In this document: piece after piece, positions 9,576 to 19,974 of the stretch
Layout: every line of letters starts with the position of its first letter
Position numbering within the stretch: position 1 is the stretch's first letter
Assembly (NCBI RefSeq): GCF_027706145.1
Contig: NZ_JAQFWW010000002.1
Location: forward strand, 372,001 to 436,000
DNA length: 64,000 nucleotides
Reading direction: 5' to 3'
From: Bacillus changyiensis
Lineage (GTDB): Bacteria; Bacillota; Bacilli; Bacillales; Bacillaceae
Position numbers and translations under genes: made by a program
Notes under the pieces: model-generated
Seen by the model: the letters and a program-made list of their open reading frames with translations, nothing else
Database searches by the model: none
Told to the model about the DNA's origin: nothing

Positions 9576-9897
9576 TCGTGTACCTCCATTTATTTATGAA
9601 ATATAAGAAAAGCGCAAGCGTCAGACGACTCCACTAACCAGAGACGAAGAACGCAAACAGCGCTAACATTCTCCGCATTAAATGCTATATTTTCATGCAT
9701 TATTGCCTTATCTTTATTGTAAAAAGTTTTTGTCTCATAAACAACTTGCAAAAGTTACATTTTCGTTATTGTTTTGTATCATAATAAAGTCTCCCCTATA
9801 TTTATCATATCGGGTTATTTCTATTCAATATAAATGTTTTTTTTGTGAATTAACAAGAGTTTTGGGTAAAAAGTTTCAGAATTTATTTTCCGAATAT
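9576..9897. other. swrA upstream region, no gene
   Basis: 322 nt between swrA and the ctpB terminator. The part nearest swrA holds a G/C-richer block (about 9606-9675) containing AAAGCGCAAGCG, which reads like a dispersed intergenic repeat; the rest is AT-rich. A 77-codon plus-strand frame here has no RBS and low-complexity content and is not called. Confidence 0.4.
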
Positions 9898-9932
9898 AAA
9901 AAAGTGAGGAAATAGAACGGTCCTCACTTTTT
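9898..9932. terminator. Bidirectional terminator after ctpB
   Basis: AAGTGAGGA (9902-9910) and TCCTCACTT (9921-9929), a perfect 9-bp stem with A-run before and T-run after; it overlaps the last codons of ctpB. Confidence 0.88.
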
Positions 9933-11357
9933 AGAAAACAATACTTTTAGTGCTGTTTGTAATTGTAGATCACTTTTTTCACTTCGTTTTTTTTCTTCAA
10001 TTTGCATATTAATTGTATTTGCTGTCATTTGATCAATAACCCCTGACTGTTTCAGTTGATGATGTGACTGAAAGGTTGTGACAGCTTGTTTAGTCCCAGC
10101 ATGATAGTAGCCATCATAACGACCGCAATCATATCCTAAACCTTTAAGTAACAACTGTGCTCGTTTCACTTCATTATGATTCATATCGAGTTTAAGTGGT
10201 TTGTTTAGTTGAATAGGCCCAATAGAAAAATAAGCTGGCTGTGAGACAGGAACAGTCGGCTGAATTCCCTTTTTGTGAATCCAATTCCCATTTGGTGTCA
10301 ACCATTTATACAATGTCAATTTAATATTACTTCCGTCTCCCATTGGAACTGCTTGTTGAACTGTACCTTTACCAAAAGAAGGCTCACCTACAACGTGATA
10401 ACCTGATGCTTCTTTTAAAGCACCGGCGAGAATCTCTGATGCTGAAGCGCTCCCTTTATCTGTTATCACAGTAACAGGATACGGTTTTGTTTTTTTCAAT
10501 TTAGAAAAATATCGTTTTTTATGACCATTTCTTTCCTGAATTTGAATATAAGGATGCTTTTTTGTCACAAAATGTTTTAAAATATCTTCAACACTTTGTA
10601 AATACCCACCTGGATTTCCTCTTACATCAATGACAAGACCGTCAATCTTTTTTTTCTCTAACTTCTTCAATGCCGCAGCAAAATCTTTTGCTGTATGTTC
10701 GGAAAAAGAAGAAATTGCAATCAGTCCAACTTGCTTGTCTTGCACATTTTTTAGTGAAGCAAACACAGTCTCAAGCGGAATTTCATCACGTTTAATCGTA
10801 AAAGACAGTTGATCCTTTATACCTGGGCGTTGAACTTTTAATGTCACTGTTGAGCCTTTTTTTCCTCTTATTTTTAATACAGCATCATTGAGATCCATTC
10901 CTGTCATCGGTTTATTGTCAATACTGATGATTTCGTCATTTGGCTTTAGTCCCGCTTTCTCAGCTGGAGATTGTTTAAATGGAGAAACGACAATAATCTT
11001 ATTATTTTCCATACCTATTTCTGCCCCGATTCCTTCGAAAGAGGAATCAAGAGAATCGGAAAACCGCTTTGCAGTCTGCCTGTTCATATAAACAGAATAA
11101 GGATCATTTAATGTGGAAAGCATGCCCTGAATGGCTCCTTCCAACAGCTTTTCCTTATCTACCTGTTCAACATATTCATTCGAAATCAGATCGTATGCCT
11201 TCTCAATCTTCTCCATTACGTTGCGGTTTTTGGCGCTGTCTCTTGCTTCAGCTGACACAGCTGCCGCTTTCGGAATAGACGTATCTAATGGTCCCCCAAA
11301 TAAACCGCACAATAGACTGACAGCAATGATGAGTGACGCAAGCTTCTGATTCATCAT
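9924..11357 (-). CDS. ctpB: Carboxy-terminal processing protease CtpB (S41)
   Basis: 477 residues. CtpB is a secreted PDZ protease that in B. subtilis cleaves SpoIVFA (and SpoIVFB) to trigger sigma-K activation during sporulation. Order of parts: signal peptide/anchor (residues 1-34), helical N-domain, PDZ (about 105-180, with SPAEKAGLKPNDEIISID), S41 core with GNPGGY, catalytic Ser305 in GSASASEI, Lys330 and Gln334 in FGKGTVQQ, then a C-terminal peptidoglycan-binding type-1 domain (about 390-455, LLLKGLGYDCGRYDGYY). All three catalytic residues are present. GAGGAGGT precedes the double ATG at 11357/11354. A terminator separates it from the M23 gene upstream. Confidence 0.95.
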   Translation of the reverse strand: MMNQKLASLIIAVSLLCGLFGGPLDTSIPKAAAVSAEARDSAKNRNVMEKIEKAYDLISNEYVEQVDKEKLLEGAIQGMLSTLNDPYSVYMNRQTAKRFSDSLDSSFEGIGAEIGMENNKIIVVSPFKQSPAEKAGLKPNDEIISIDNKPMTGMDLNDAVLKIRGKKGSTVTLKVQRPGIKDQLSFTIKRDEIPLETVFASLKNVQDKQVGLIAISSFSEHTAKDFAAALKKLEKKKIDGLVIDVRGNPGGYLQSVEDILKHFVTKKHPYIQIQERNGHKKRYFSKLKKTKPYPVTVITDKGSASASEILAGALKEASGYHVVGEPSFGKGTVQQAVPMGDGSNIKLTLYKWLTPNGNWIHKKGIQPTVPVSQPAYFSIGPIQLNKPLKLDMNHNEVKRAQLLLKGLGYDCGRYDGYYHAGTKQAVTTFQSHHQLKQSGVIDQMTANTINMQIEEKKRSEKSDLQLQTALKVLFSKK

Positions 11358-11503
11358 ATACCTCCTCTTCTAGTTGCACTATAGATTCTGTTACTTTGTG
11401 TAGTCTATGTAAAATTCGCCGTTTCATGTAATTGATTTTTGTCATAGAAAAACGATGAAGTGGTATATGGATAGAGAGTGAAGGTAATGTGGATTTAAAA
11501 CAT

Positions 11504-11541
11504 AAAAAAGCCGGCTTGGTTAACAAAACCAAGTCGGCTCA
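11504..11541 (-). terminator. Terminator of the M23 peptidase gene
   Basis: AGCCGGCTTGGTT (11509-11521) pairs with AACCAAGTCGGCT (11527-11539), one mismatch; minus-strand T-run follows. Confidence 0.9.
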
Positions 11542-11548
11542 TGCATGT

Positions 11549-12796
11549 TTAAAGTGGTATATAGTCGGCTGGATCAACAGCGTTTGACTTACTGTTGTTC
11601 CAAAGACCTTTGTGAATTTCAAAATGCAAATGCTGACCGTAAGACCTACCAGTATTACCCATTGTACCAATCACCTGACCTTGCTTTACACGTTGGCCTG
11701 ACCGTACTTTAAGAGAAGACATGTGGGCGTATACGGTCTGATAAGTTTGTCCATTAATATAATGAGTAATGAAAACAACATTACCATAACTCGATGAGTA
11801 GCGAGCATTATAAACCGTGCCCGCAGCTGCTGCGTATATCGGAACACCTGAACCACGATTAGCAATATCTACACCGTAGTGGTTCCCGAGAGAACGCCCG
11901 CCAAATCCGGAAGTAAACCTGCCGGAAGCAGGACGGATAAACCCTTCACTGCTAGGAACTGACGGATGAGATAACGAGGAATCTTCAATGTCACTAGATG
12001 ACTCGCTTTTAGATTGTACTTGTTGCTGGTATTTTTCTTCAGCTTTAATTGCTTTCTCTTGATCTTTTAAAACTTCTGCTTCATTTTCAAGGGAACCAAG
12101 TTCTTCATGAGCATGATCTTTATCTCGTTTGACTTGATTCATCACTTTCGTTTTTTCCTTTTGCTGTTCATCTAACTTCTTGATTAACTCTTTTATATCT
12201 TTAAGAGCTTTTTGAAGGTTTTCTAGATTTTCATTCAGCGATGTTTCTTTATTCTGAATCTCCTGAAGATCTTTCCTTTGTTCTTCTAATAGGTTGTTAT
12301 CGGCATCAACAATTTTTGATAGAGCACCAGCTCGAGTGATGAAATCCCCGAAACTTTCTGCCCCTAGAAGAACATCGATATACTGAACAGAACCACCGTT
12401 TTCTTGAATCGTGCGCATACGATCTTTTAAAATCTCATTGCGTTTTTTCGTTTTTTCTTTTAAACTTTTAATCTGTTTTTTCAGTTTTGCAATGCTTTTC
12501 TTTGTTTTATTGATTTCTTCTTTTTTCTTTTCTAACTTTTCATTAGTATCCGTCATTTGACTATCGATTTTCTCTATATCGCTTTTTAAGTTTGCTTCCT
12601 TTGATTCAAGCTCGGAGAGTTCTTGCTTCTTTTTTTTCAGCTCTTCCCGGTTTTTCGACTGCTTATTCTGAACGTCATTTTTCTTTTTCTCCAAATCTTG
12701 ATAAGCCAGTGCATAATCGCTTGTCAAAGGAAGCAAGATCGCCGCTGTTCCAAGCGCAGCAGTTAAGCCCACAGACATAAGCATTCTTTTCAACAA
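11549..12796 (-). CDS. PcsB/EnvC-like coiled-coil M23 endopeptidase
   Basis: 415 residues. Signal peptide (residues 1-31, ending ALA-YQD), a long coiled coil rich in K/E with heptad leucines (about 32-270, interrupted by DVLLGAESFGDFITRAGAL), a Ser-rich linker (about 272-290) and a C-terminal M23 (LytM) domain with zinc ligands in NHYGVDIA and HLHFEIHKG. It should cleave peptidoglycan peptide cross-links outside the membrane. The architecture is that of FtsEX-activated hydrolases (PcsB, EnvC, CwlO), and it lies directly downstream of ftsX. In B. subtilis, as I recall, no such gene lies here and the FtsEX target CwlO is elsewhere. TTG start (12796) with GAGGAGG 6 nt upstream. Confidence 0.9.
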   Translation of the reverse strand: MLKRMLMSVGLTAALGTAAILLPLTSDYALAYQDLEKKKNDVQNKQSKNREELKKKKQELSELESKEANLKSDIEKIDSQMTDTNEKLEKKKEEINKTKKSIAKLKKQIKSLKEKTKKRNEILKDRMRTIQENGGSVQYIDVLLGAESFGDFITRAGALSKIVDADNNLLEEQRKDLQEIQNKETSLNENLENLQKALKDIKELIKKLDEQQKEKTKVMNQVKRDKDHAHEELGSLENEAEVLKDQEKAIKAEEKYQQQVQSKSESSSDIEDSSLSHPSVPSSEGFIRPASGRFTSGFGGRSLGNHYGVDIANRGSGVPIYAAAAGTVYNARYSSSYGNVVFITHYINGQTYQTVYAHMSSLKVRSGQRVKQGQVIGTMGNTGRSYGQHLHFEIHKGLWNNSKSNAVDPADYIPL

Positions 12797-12838
12797 TAGT
12801 TCCTCCTCTACCCTAAAACATCATGGCCGGAAAAGCGC

Positions 12839-13729
12839 CTATACTTTTAAGAATTTGCGGACGGACATCAAGCTTCCCCATACACCAATGATTGCGCCGA
12901 GCAACACCAAAACGGCGGAAATCTGAAAAACAAAAGGATGGTATGGTAACACCTTGACAATTGTCCCTTGAAGTTTTGGTGCAACCCATTGGATGGCATT
13001 TTGATAGGTTCCTAGTAAGATTGAAATTGGAAGGATAGAACCACAGATACCTAACAACAGCCCTTCAATGAAAAATGGCCAGCGAACAAACCAGTTCGTT
13101 GCTCCAACTAGTTTCATAATTTCAATTTCTTTACGTCTTGCAAAAATCGTAATCTTAATCGTGTTTGAGATTAAGAACATTGCGGTAAACAATAAACCAA
13201 TGATTAATACAATTCCAACCCATTTAGCATATCCAACAATCTCAAATAAACGGCTTACTTTCTCTTTTCCATAAGCAACTTTGTGGGCATGGTCAAGTTT
13301 CTCAATTTTTTTGGCGACTTTAGGAGTATCGTGTGGGTCAGACGTTTTGACAATAAACGCATCATTTAACGGATTCTCCTGTTCAAACATAGAGAAGACA
13401 TCACCGTCTTCACCAAAGCCTTTTTTCAAGTTTTCGAGTTCTTGATCTTTTGAAGAGTACTTCACACTACTAATATCTGATATCTTTTTAATTTCTTTTT
13501 CAAGTTGATTTTTTTGATCTTTATTCGCAGTTAAATCAATTAATACTTTGATTTCGACTTCTTTTTCAGCGCTTGATGCCATATGGTACAAGTTAAGGAT
13601 GATCACCAATGAGACACCAACTAAAATAAGTGTAACTGTTACAGCACTGATGGATGCGAAAGTCATCCAGGTGTTTCTTGCAAGAGATTTTAAACTCTCG
13701 CGTAAATGCCGTCCGAGAGTTCTAATCAT
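12839..13729 (-). CDS. ftsX: Cell-division ABC transporter permease FtsX
   Basis: 296 residues, the B. subtilis length. One membrane segment near residues 20-45, a large extracytoplasmic domain (about 50-165) that contacts murein hydrolases, and three C-terminal membrane segments (about 170-195, 220-240, 265-290). With FtsE it transmits ATP hydrolysis to activate a cell-wall endopeptidase. The start MIRTLGRHLRES at 13729 overlaps the ftsE stop by 8 nt; a longer frame from 13765 would only add residues read from ftsE. The M23 gene follows after 42 nt. Confidence 0.95.
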   Translation of the reverse strand: MIRTLGRHLRESLKSLARNTWMTFASISAVTVTLILVGVSLVIILNLYHMASSAEKEVEIKVLIDLTANKDQKNQLEKEIKKISDISSVKYSSKDQELENLKKGFGEDGDVFSMFEQENPLNDAFIVKTSDPHDTPKVAKKIEKLDHAHKVAYGKEKVSRLFEIVGYAKWVGIVLIIGLLFTAMFLISNTIKITIFARRKEIEIMKLVGATNWFVRWPFFIEGLLLGICGSILPISILLGTYQNAIQWVAPKLQGTIVKVLPYHPFVFQISAVLVLLGAIIGVWGSLMSVRKFLKV

Positions 13730-14408
13730 ATGAACCATACTCCCCTCTAGACTCATCACGAACAATCAGTCCCTCTTCGATTGCGATGACCCGTTTCTTC
13801 ATGTTGTTTACAATATCTTTATTATGAGTCGCCATAACGACTGTCGTTCCACGATTATTAATTTCTTCCAACGTCTTCATAATTTCCCAAGATGTTTCAG
13901 GGTCTAAGTTTCCGGTCGGCTCATCGGCAATTACAACATCAGGGTTATTGACGATTGACCTTGCAATTGAAACCCTTTGCTGCTCCCCACCTGACAGCTG
14001 CTCTGGAAACTGTCTCGCTTTATGCTTAAGCTGAACAAGGTCTAGCACTTCAAGCACTTTTTTTCTAATGACCTCTGAACGCTCTCCGATGACTTCTAAA
14101 GCAAAAGCGACATTTTCAAATACTGTCAGCTTTGGCAACAATTTAAAATCTTGGAATACAACGCCGATTTTTCTTCGGACATATGGAATGTCTTTCTCTT
14201 TTACTGTGGCCAAATCTTTATTATTGATAATGACCTTTCCTTTGGATGGCTTCTCCTCACGATAGATCATTTTAATAAAGGTTGATTTTCCCGCTCCACT
14301 GGGACCGACAACATAGACAAATTCACCCGGGTATATCGAGACGCTGATACCGTTCAATGCTAAGATACCATTGGAATAAGTCTTATACACATCTTTCATT
14401 TCGATCAT
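13722..14408 (-). CDS. ftsE: Cell-division ATP-binding protein FtsE
   Basis: 228 residues. ABC ATPase with Walker A GPSGAGKST (about residues 35-43), Q-loop FQDFKLLP, signature LSGGEQQRV, Walker B VVIADEPTGNLD and H-loop ATHNK. It powers FtsX. The start MIEMKDVYKTY at 14408 follows a GGTGA Shine-Dalgarno and gives the same length as B. subtilis FtsE; the 27-residue upstream extension of the open frame is not supported. A perfect 16-bp palindrome lies just upstream of the RBS. Confidence 0.96.
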   Translation of the reverse strand: MIEMKDVYKTYSNGILALNGISVSIYPGEFVYVVGPSGAGKSTFIKMIYREEKPSKGKVIINNKDLATVKEKDIPYVRRKIGVVFQDFKLLPKLTVFENVAFALEVIGERSEVIRKKVLEVLDLVQLKHKARQFPEQLSGGEQQRVSIARSIVNNPDVVIADEPTGNLDPETSWEIMKTLEEINNRGTTVVMATHNKDIVNNMKKRVIAIEEGLIVRDESRGEYGSYD

Positions 14409-14426
14409 GTAATCACCTAGTCTTTT

Positions 14427-14442
14427 ATGTTTGTACAAACAT
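14427..14442. promoter_or_regulatory. Perfect palindrome just upstream of ftsE
   Basis: ATGTTTGTACAAACAT, a perfect 16-bp palindrome 18 nt before the ftsE ATG. It could be a dimeric repressor operator or an mRNA hairpin next to the RBS. The rest of the 334-nt gap 14409-14742 holds the ftsE leader and the cccB terminator and no gene. Confidence 0.45.
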
Positions 14443-14692
14443 ACACTTCGAAAAGGTATGTCGTTTTCTGTCTTTAAATACCACGCCAATTATTGCTTGT
14501 GTTTTTTCAACAATATCCATTATACGTCATGTTTAGACATAATAATATTACAGTTTTATTTCAATACTGCCATAAGTTACAGGAAAAACGTAAAATCAAC
14601 CAGAAACAGTCTACTTTAGACCTTTTTTATTACGAAAGAACTTGATATACAGACTTTTTTAATAGTTAAAAAGTCCTTTTAAATATCCAAAA

Positions 14693-14728
14693 AAGACCTT
14701 TTCACCCAAAAGTGAACAAGGCCCTTTG
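14693..14728 (-). terminator. Putative terminator of cccB
   Basis: An imperfect inverted repeat around CCTTTTCAC / GTGAACAAGG with a minus-strand T-rich tail, 15 nt after the cccB stop. Confidence 0.6.
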
Positions 14729-14742
14729 ATTTTTCTAATCTA

Positions 14743-15066
14743 TTATTTTTTCTCCGCAAGCCATTTAGCTATCGCTTCAGCCTGGTCTTCTTTTACGAGT
14801 CCTCCAGGCATATTCCCTCTGCCGTTGACAACAATATCTTTAATGTCGTTTTCATCATACTTGCCGCCAACTTCTTTCAAGCTTGGTGCAGATCCGCCGG
14901 CTAAATCCTTTCCATGACAACCAGTGCAATTCTGCTGATAGACTTCTTCACCGTTAGCCGCAGACGTTTGCCCGCCAGTACTTTTGTTTTCGGTTTCTTT
15001 ATTTCCTCCACAGCCAACGAGGACAACAGAAATGGTCAAAAACAGAGTAAATACTTTTGCCTTCAT
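14743..15066 (-). CDS. cccB: Cytochrome c-551 (membrane lipoprotein)
   Basis: 107 residues. Lipoprotein signal peptide with lipobox LVGC (Cys19), a short S/T/N-rich linker, then a class I c-type cytochrome domain with heme motif CTGCH (residues 47-51) and a likely axial Met86 in GNMPGG. It is a small electron carrier on the outer face of the membrane, as in B. subtilis CccB. GGAGGAG RBS. The gene stands between ftsE and yvjA as in B. subtilis. Confidence 0.95.
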   Translation of the reverse strand: MKAKVFTLFLTISVVLVGCGGNKETENKSTGGQTSAANGEEVYQQNCTGCHGKDLAGGSAPSLKEVGGKYDENDIKDIVVNGRGNMPGGLVKEDQAEAIAKWLAEKK

Positions 15067-15111
15067 TTTGAGTCAACTCCTCCTGACAGATCAATCCTAT
15101 TATACCGATTA

Positions 15112-15954
15112 TTACCCCCGTTTGAAACCCTCTCCAAGGACTTCTGAAGCATCCATTGCAATGACAAATGCTGATTCATCAATATGTTTCACCAGTTGTT
15201 TCAGCTTTGTGAATTCAGTTTGACCGACAACACACATCAAAATCGGACGTTCATCATCTGTATAACCACCGACAGCAGAAATTTTCGTCATGCCTCTGTC
15301 AATTTTCGCCAAAATGGCTTTTTTGATTTCTTCTTCACGATTGGTAATAATCATTGCCATTTTAGAACGGTTAAGACCAACTTGAATGACATCGATGGTT
15401 TTGCTTGATATGTAAACACCAAGAATCGCATATAGTCCCTGTTCAATATTAAAAACAAATATAGCTGCTATAACAATGGTTCCATCAATTAGTGCCAAAC
15501 ATTTACCATGGGAGAGCCCTGAAAACTTGTGGATGATCTGCGCAGCGAGTGCTGTCCCTCCTGTAGATCCTCGACCAAGAAAAACGATCCCGATCCCCAC
15601 TCCGATCCCCACTCCGCCAAATATGGCAGCCAATAGAGCTTGATGTGTTGCCGGACTGATATCCCGTGTTAGATAAACGACAAACGGAAGGAACACAGAT
15701 CCTACAAGCGTCTTTATCCCAAATTTCCCGCCGAGAATAAGCACTCCCGCTACAAATAAGGGAATATTCAATCCCCATTGTACATATGCCGCTTCAAAAC
15801 CGAAAGACTGTAAAATCGTGCTGATCCCACTGACTCCACCTGCTGCAATCTGGTTGGGAAGCAAAAACATATTAAATGTAACAGCAACGATTGCTGAACC
15901 TACGAGAATATATATGTACTCACGCAAGCCTAAGACAACTTTACCCCATGACAT
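15112..15954 (-). CDS. yvjA: YitT/DUF161 family membrane protein YvjA
   Basis: About 280 residues: five to six hydrophobic segments in residues 10-180 (including VAVTFNMFLLPNQIAAGGVSG and the glycine-rich GGVGIGVGIGIVFLGRGSTGG) followed by a C-terminal DUF2179 cytoplasmic domain (about 200-278, AVGGYTDDERPILMCVV). This is the YitT/YvjA family; function not established. ATG at 15954 has GGGAG 9 nt upstream and is preferred over 15963. Confidence 0.88.
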   Translation of the reverse strand: MSWGKVVLGLREYIYILVGSAIVAVTFNMFLLPNQIAAGGVSGISTILQSFGFEAAYVQWGLNIPLFVAGVLILGGKFGIKTLVGSVFLPFVVYLTRDISPATHQALLAAIFGGVGIGVGIGIVFLGRGSTGGTALAAQIIHKFSGLSHGKCLALIDGTIVIAAIFVFNIEQGLYAILGVYISSKTIDVIQVGLNRSKMAMIITNREEEIKKAILAKIDRGMTKISAVGGYTDDERPILMCVVGQTEFTKLKQLVKHIDESAFVIAMDASEVLGEGFKRG

Positions 15955-16069
15955 GTTGATCATCTCCCACCCAAATCTTTACCAATCGAGAGTATAGCAT
16001 TTTGCAAGTCTTTAGTAAATAACAGCCTAATAACGTATTACTCAAATAAAGCATGAACCATATCTTCAA

Positions 16070-16103
16070 AAATGAAGCCAGTGAAGAAAACTCCACTGGC
16101 TTC
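16070..16103 (-). terminator. Terminator of prfB
   Basis: GAAGCCAGTG (16074-16083) pairs perfectly with CACTGGCTTC (16094-16103); minus-strand T-rich tail. Confidence 0.85.
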
Positions 16104-16122
16104 GAATAGTCCATTTGTCTGT

Positions 16123-17224
<1,102 letters not shown>

Positions 17225-17262
17225 TAATCTTCACCTCATTCAATATTAAAACAACTCAAAAT

Positions 17263-17286
17263 AAAAAGAGGCGCTCACCTCTTTTT
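17263..17286 (-). terminator. Terminator of secA
   Basis: AAAAAGAGG / CCTCTTTTT hairpin (17263-17271, 17278-17286) overlapping the secA stop, followed by T-rich sequence on the minus strand. Confidence 0.75.
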
Positions 17287-19810
17287 ATTCTGTTCTTCCG
17301 CAGCAATTTTTGAATTTTTTTCCACTTCCGCAATAACAAAGGTCATTTCGTCCAATATCGATGACTTTACGCACAGGTTTTTTCTTAGCTTGTTTAGCCT
17401 CTTCGCCTTCTTTTGGTTGATGGGCTGTTGTTTGTCCTTTCACAACCTCTTCACGCTCAAGATTGGTTTCAATTTCAGCCTTCATCACATATTTTGCGAC
17501 ATCATCTTCAATGGCAGCGATCATGTTTTCAAACATTGCAAAGCCTTCCAGCTGATATTCGCGTAACGGATTTGTTTGAGCATAGGCGCGTAAATGGATA
17601 CCTTGGCGAAGCTGATCCATTGCATCAATGTGGTCCATCCATTTCGTATCCACTTCGCGAAGAACGATTACTTTTTCAAATTCGCGCATCTGCTCAGGGC
17701 CATATCTTTCTTCTTTTTGGTCATATTTTGTCTTGATACGATCAAAGATAAGCTCTGTCATTTCATCTGGTTCTTTGCCGTAAATATCGCTTTTTTCAAG
17801 TTCGCCTTCATCAAGGAAGTTCGCATTGATCAATTCGACAAGACCTTCCAGATTCCAGTCTTCAGGTAATTCTTCTTTCGGTGTGAATGAAGCGACAGCC
17901 CGATCAAGAGAAGACTGGATCATTCCTTCAACAATGGAGCGTAGGTTCTCTGAATCAATCACTTCAAAGCGCTGTTTATAGATGACTTCCCGTTGTTGGC
18001 GGAGTACATCATCATATTGCAAGAGCTGTTTACGAGCATCAAAGTTGTTTCCTTCGACACGTTTCTGCGAAGATTCAACCGCTTTTGAGACCATTTTACT
18101 CTGAATCGGTGTAGAATCATCCATTCCAAAGCGGTCGAGCATTCCCATCGTCCGTTCTGCTCCAAACCGTTTCATTAATTCATCTTCCATTGAAAGATAA
18201 AATTGAGTAATACCAGGGTCACCTTGACGTCCTGAACGTCCACGCAACTGATTATCGATCCGACGTGATTCATGGCGCTCAGTACCAATTACAGCAAGAC
18301 CACCAAGCTCTTTCACACCTTCTCCAAGCTTGATATCTGTTCCCCGTCCGGCCATGTTTGTCGCGATCGTCACCGCACCTTTTTGACCAGCGTTTTCGAT
18401 GATCTGTGCCTCACGTTCATGGTTTTTAGCGTTTAAAACTTGATGAGGAACCCCTTTATTCTTAAGTAGTTTTGAAATTAATTCAGATGTCTCGACCGCA
18501 ACTGTCCCGACAAGAACAGGCTGCCCTGTCATATATCGCTGAGCGACATCTTCTGCCACAGCTTTAAATTTCCCTTCCATACTGCGATAGATTAAATCAG
18601 GGCGGTCATCACGGACAATCGGCATATTGGTTGGAATTGACACAACCTGCATGTTATAAATGTTGCGGAATTCTTCCTCTTCTGTTTTCGCTGTACCCGT
18701 CATACCAGCTAGTTTTTCATACATGCGGAAATAGTTTTGGAATGTAATCGTTGCAAGTGTCATGCTTTCATTTTGAACTTCCAGACCTTCCTTCGCTTCA
18801 ATCGCTTGATGAAGTCCGTCACTGTAGCGTCGACCTTTCATTAGACGACCTGTAAAGGAATCGACAATGACAACTTGTCCGTCTTCCACAACATAATCAA
18901 CATCGTTATGCATTGCTGCATGTGCTTTAAGTGCCTGAGCAATATGATGGTTTAATGCTACATGGCGCACATCAAATAGGTTTTCAATCCCAAACGCTTT
19001 TTCAGCCTTTGTCATTCCTTCTTCAGTGAGCTGAACGCCTTTTGTTTTAATATCATATGTGTAGTCTTGTTCTTGTTTTAATGTACGAACAAACGCATTA
19101 GCCTGCACATAGAGTTTGGTCGATTTTGCCGCTTGCCCCGAAATGATCAGCGGTGTTCGCGCTTCATCGATTAAGATGGAGTCAACTTCATCAATGACAG
19201 CAAAATGAAGTGGACGTTGAACCATTTCCTCTTGATAAAGAACCATGTTATCCCGTAAATAATCAAAACCTAGTTCATTGTTAGTGGAATACGTAATATC
19301 AGCAGCATATGCTTCACGTTTCTCATCTTTAGAAAGACTGTTTAAATTTAAGCCAACCGTTAAACCGAGAAATTGAAAGATCTGGCCCATTTCTTCAGCA
19401 TCACGACTCGCCAAGTATTCGTTGACTGTGACAATATGAACACCTTTACCGGAGAGGGCATTTAAATAAACAGGCATCGTCGAAGTCAATGTTTTACCTT
19501 CACCTGTTTTCATTTCTGCAATGTTTCCTTCATGGAGTGCAATACCACCCATCAACTGAACTTTAAATGGAAACATTCCTGTTACACGCTGAGAGGCTTC
19601 CCTGACGACTGCAAAGGCTTCAACTAAAAGCTCGTCTACAGTTTCGCCATTTTCAAGCCGCTCTTTAAACTCAGTGGTTTTCTTCTTGAGCTCCTCATCA
19701 GTAAGTTGTTCCATCTTCTGCTTAAGTCCGTCAATTTCATTTGCCTTCTTTTCATAACGGCTGAGTGTGCGTTTTGTCGGATCAAACACTTTATTTAAAA
19801 TTCCAAGCAT
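17285..19810 (-). CDS. secA: Preprotein translocase ATPase SecA
   Basis: 841 residues, identical in length to typical Bacillus SecA. It drives post-translational export through SecYEG. Visible: Walker [11 protein letters not shown] (about residues 100-109), [15 protein letters not shown], the [11 protein letters not shown] motif of NBD2, [10 protein letters not shown], and a C-terminal zinc site [14 protein letters not shown]. Start [14 protein letters not shown] is the canonical SecA N-terminus. It lies between hpf and prfB as in B. subtilis; secA and prfB are separated by a hairpin only. Confidence 0.98.
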   Translation of the reverse strand: MLGILNKVFDPTKRTLSRYEKKANEIDGLKQKMEQLTDEELKKKTTEFKERLENGETVDELLVEAFAVVREASQRVTGMFPFKVQLMGGIALHEGNIAEMKTGEGKTLTSTMPVYLNALSGKGVHIVTVNEYLASRDAEEMGQIFQFLGLTVGLNLNSLSKDEKREAYAADITYSTNNELGFDYLRDNMVLYQEEMVQRPLHFAVIDEVDSILIDEARTPLIISGQAAKSTKLYVQANAFVRTLKQEQDYTYDIKTKGVQLTEEGMTKAEKAFGIENLFDVRHVALNHHIAQALKAHAAMHNDVDYVVEDGQVVIVDSFTGRLMKGRRYSDGLHQAIEAKEGLEVQNESMTLATITFQNYFRMYEKLAGMTGTAKTEEEEFRNIYNMQVVSIPTNMPIVRDDRPDLIYRSMEGKFKAVAEDVAQRYMTGQPVLVGTVAVETSELISKLLKNKGVPHQVLNAKNHEREAQIIENAGQKGAVTIATNMAGRGTDIKLGEGVKELGGLAVIGTERHESRRIDNQLRGRSGRQGDPGITQFYLSMEDELMKRFGAERTMGMLDRFGMDDSTPIQSKMVSKAVESSQKRVEGNNFDARKQLLQYDDVLRQQREVIYKQRFEVIDSENLRSIVEGMIQSSLDRAVASFTPKEELPEDWNLEGLVELINANFLDEGELEKSDIYGKEPDEMTELIFDRIKTKYDQKEERYGPEQMREFEKVIVLREVDTKWMDHIDAMDQLRQGIHLRAYAQTNPLREYQLEGFAMFENMIAAIEDDVAKYVMKAEIETNLEREEVVKGQTTAHQPKEGEEAKQAKKKPVRKVIDIGRNDLCYCGSGKKFKNCCGRTE

Positions 19811-19922
19811 AGAATAACGCTCCTCTGTTAATATCCTTGTTTAACATTGTAAACAGTAAATTTATATATCCTCTATCATATCACACCTTTTGTTAATTCC
19901 AAACAATTTGCCATATGAGGAA

Positions 19923-19958
19923 TAAAAAAAACCTCTCCCGAAAAATCCGAGGAGAGGA
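19923..19958 (-). terminator. Terminator of hpf
   Basis: CCTCTCC (19932-19938) / GGAGAGG (19951-19957) with additional CG pairing towards the loop; A-run on plus side equals T-run on minus strand. Confidence 0.8.
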
Positions 19959-19974
19959 GTTGTGAGTTTATTTT

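Noticed and set aside
9682-9915. 77-codon plus-strand ORF upstream of ctpB
   Set aside because: No RBS, Phe/Leu/Lys-rich AT-driven composition, ends in a terminator hairpin for the opposite strand.
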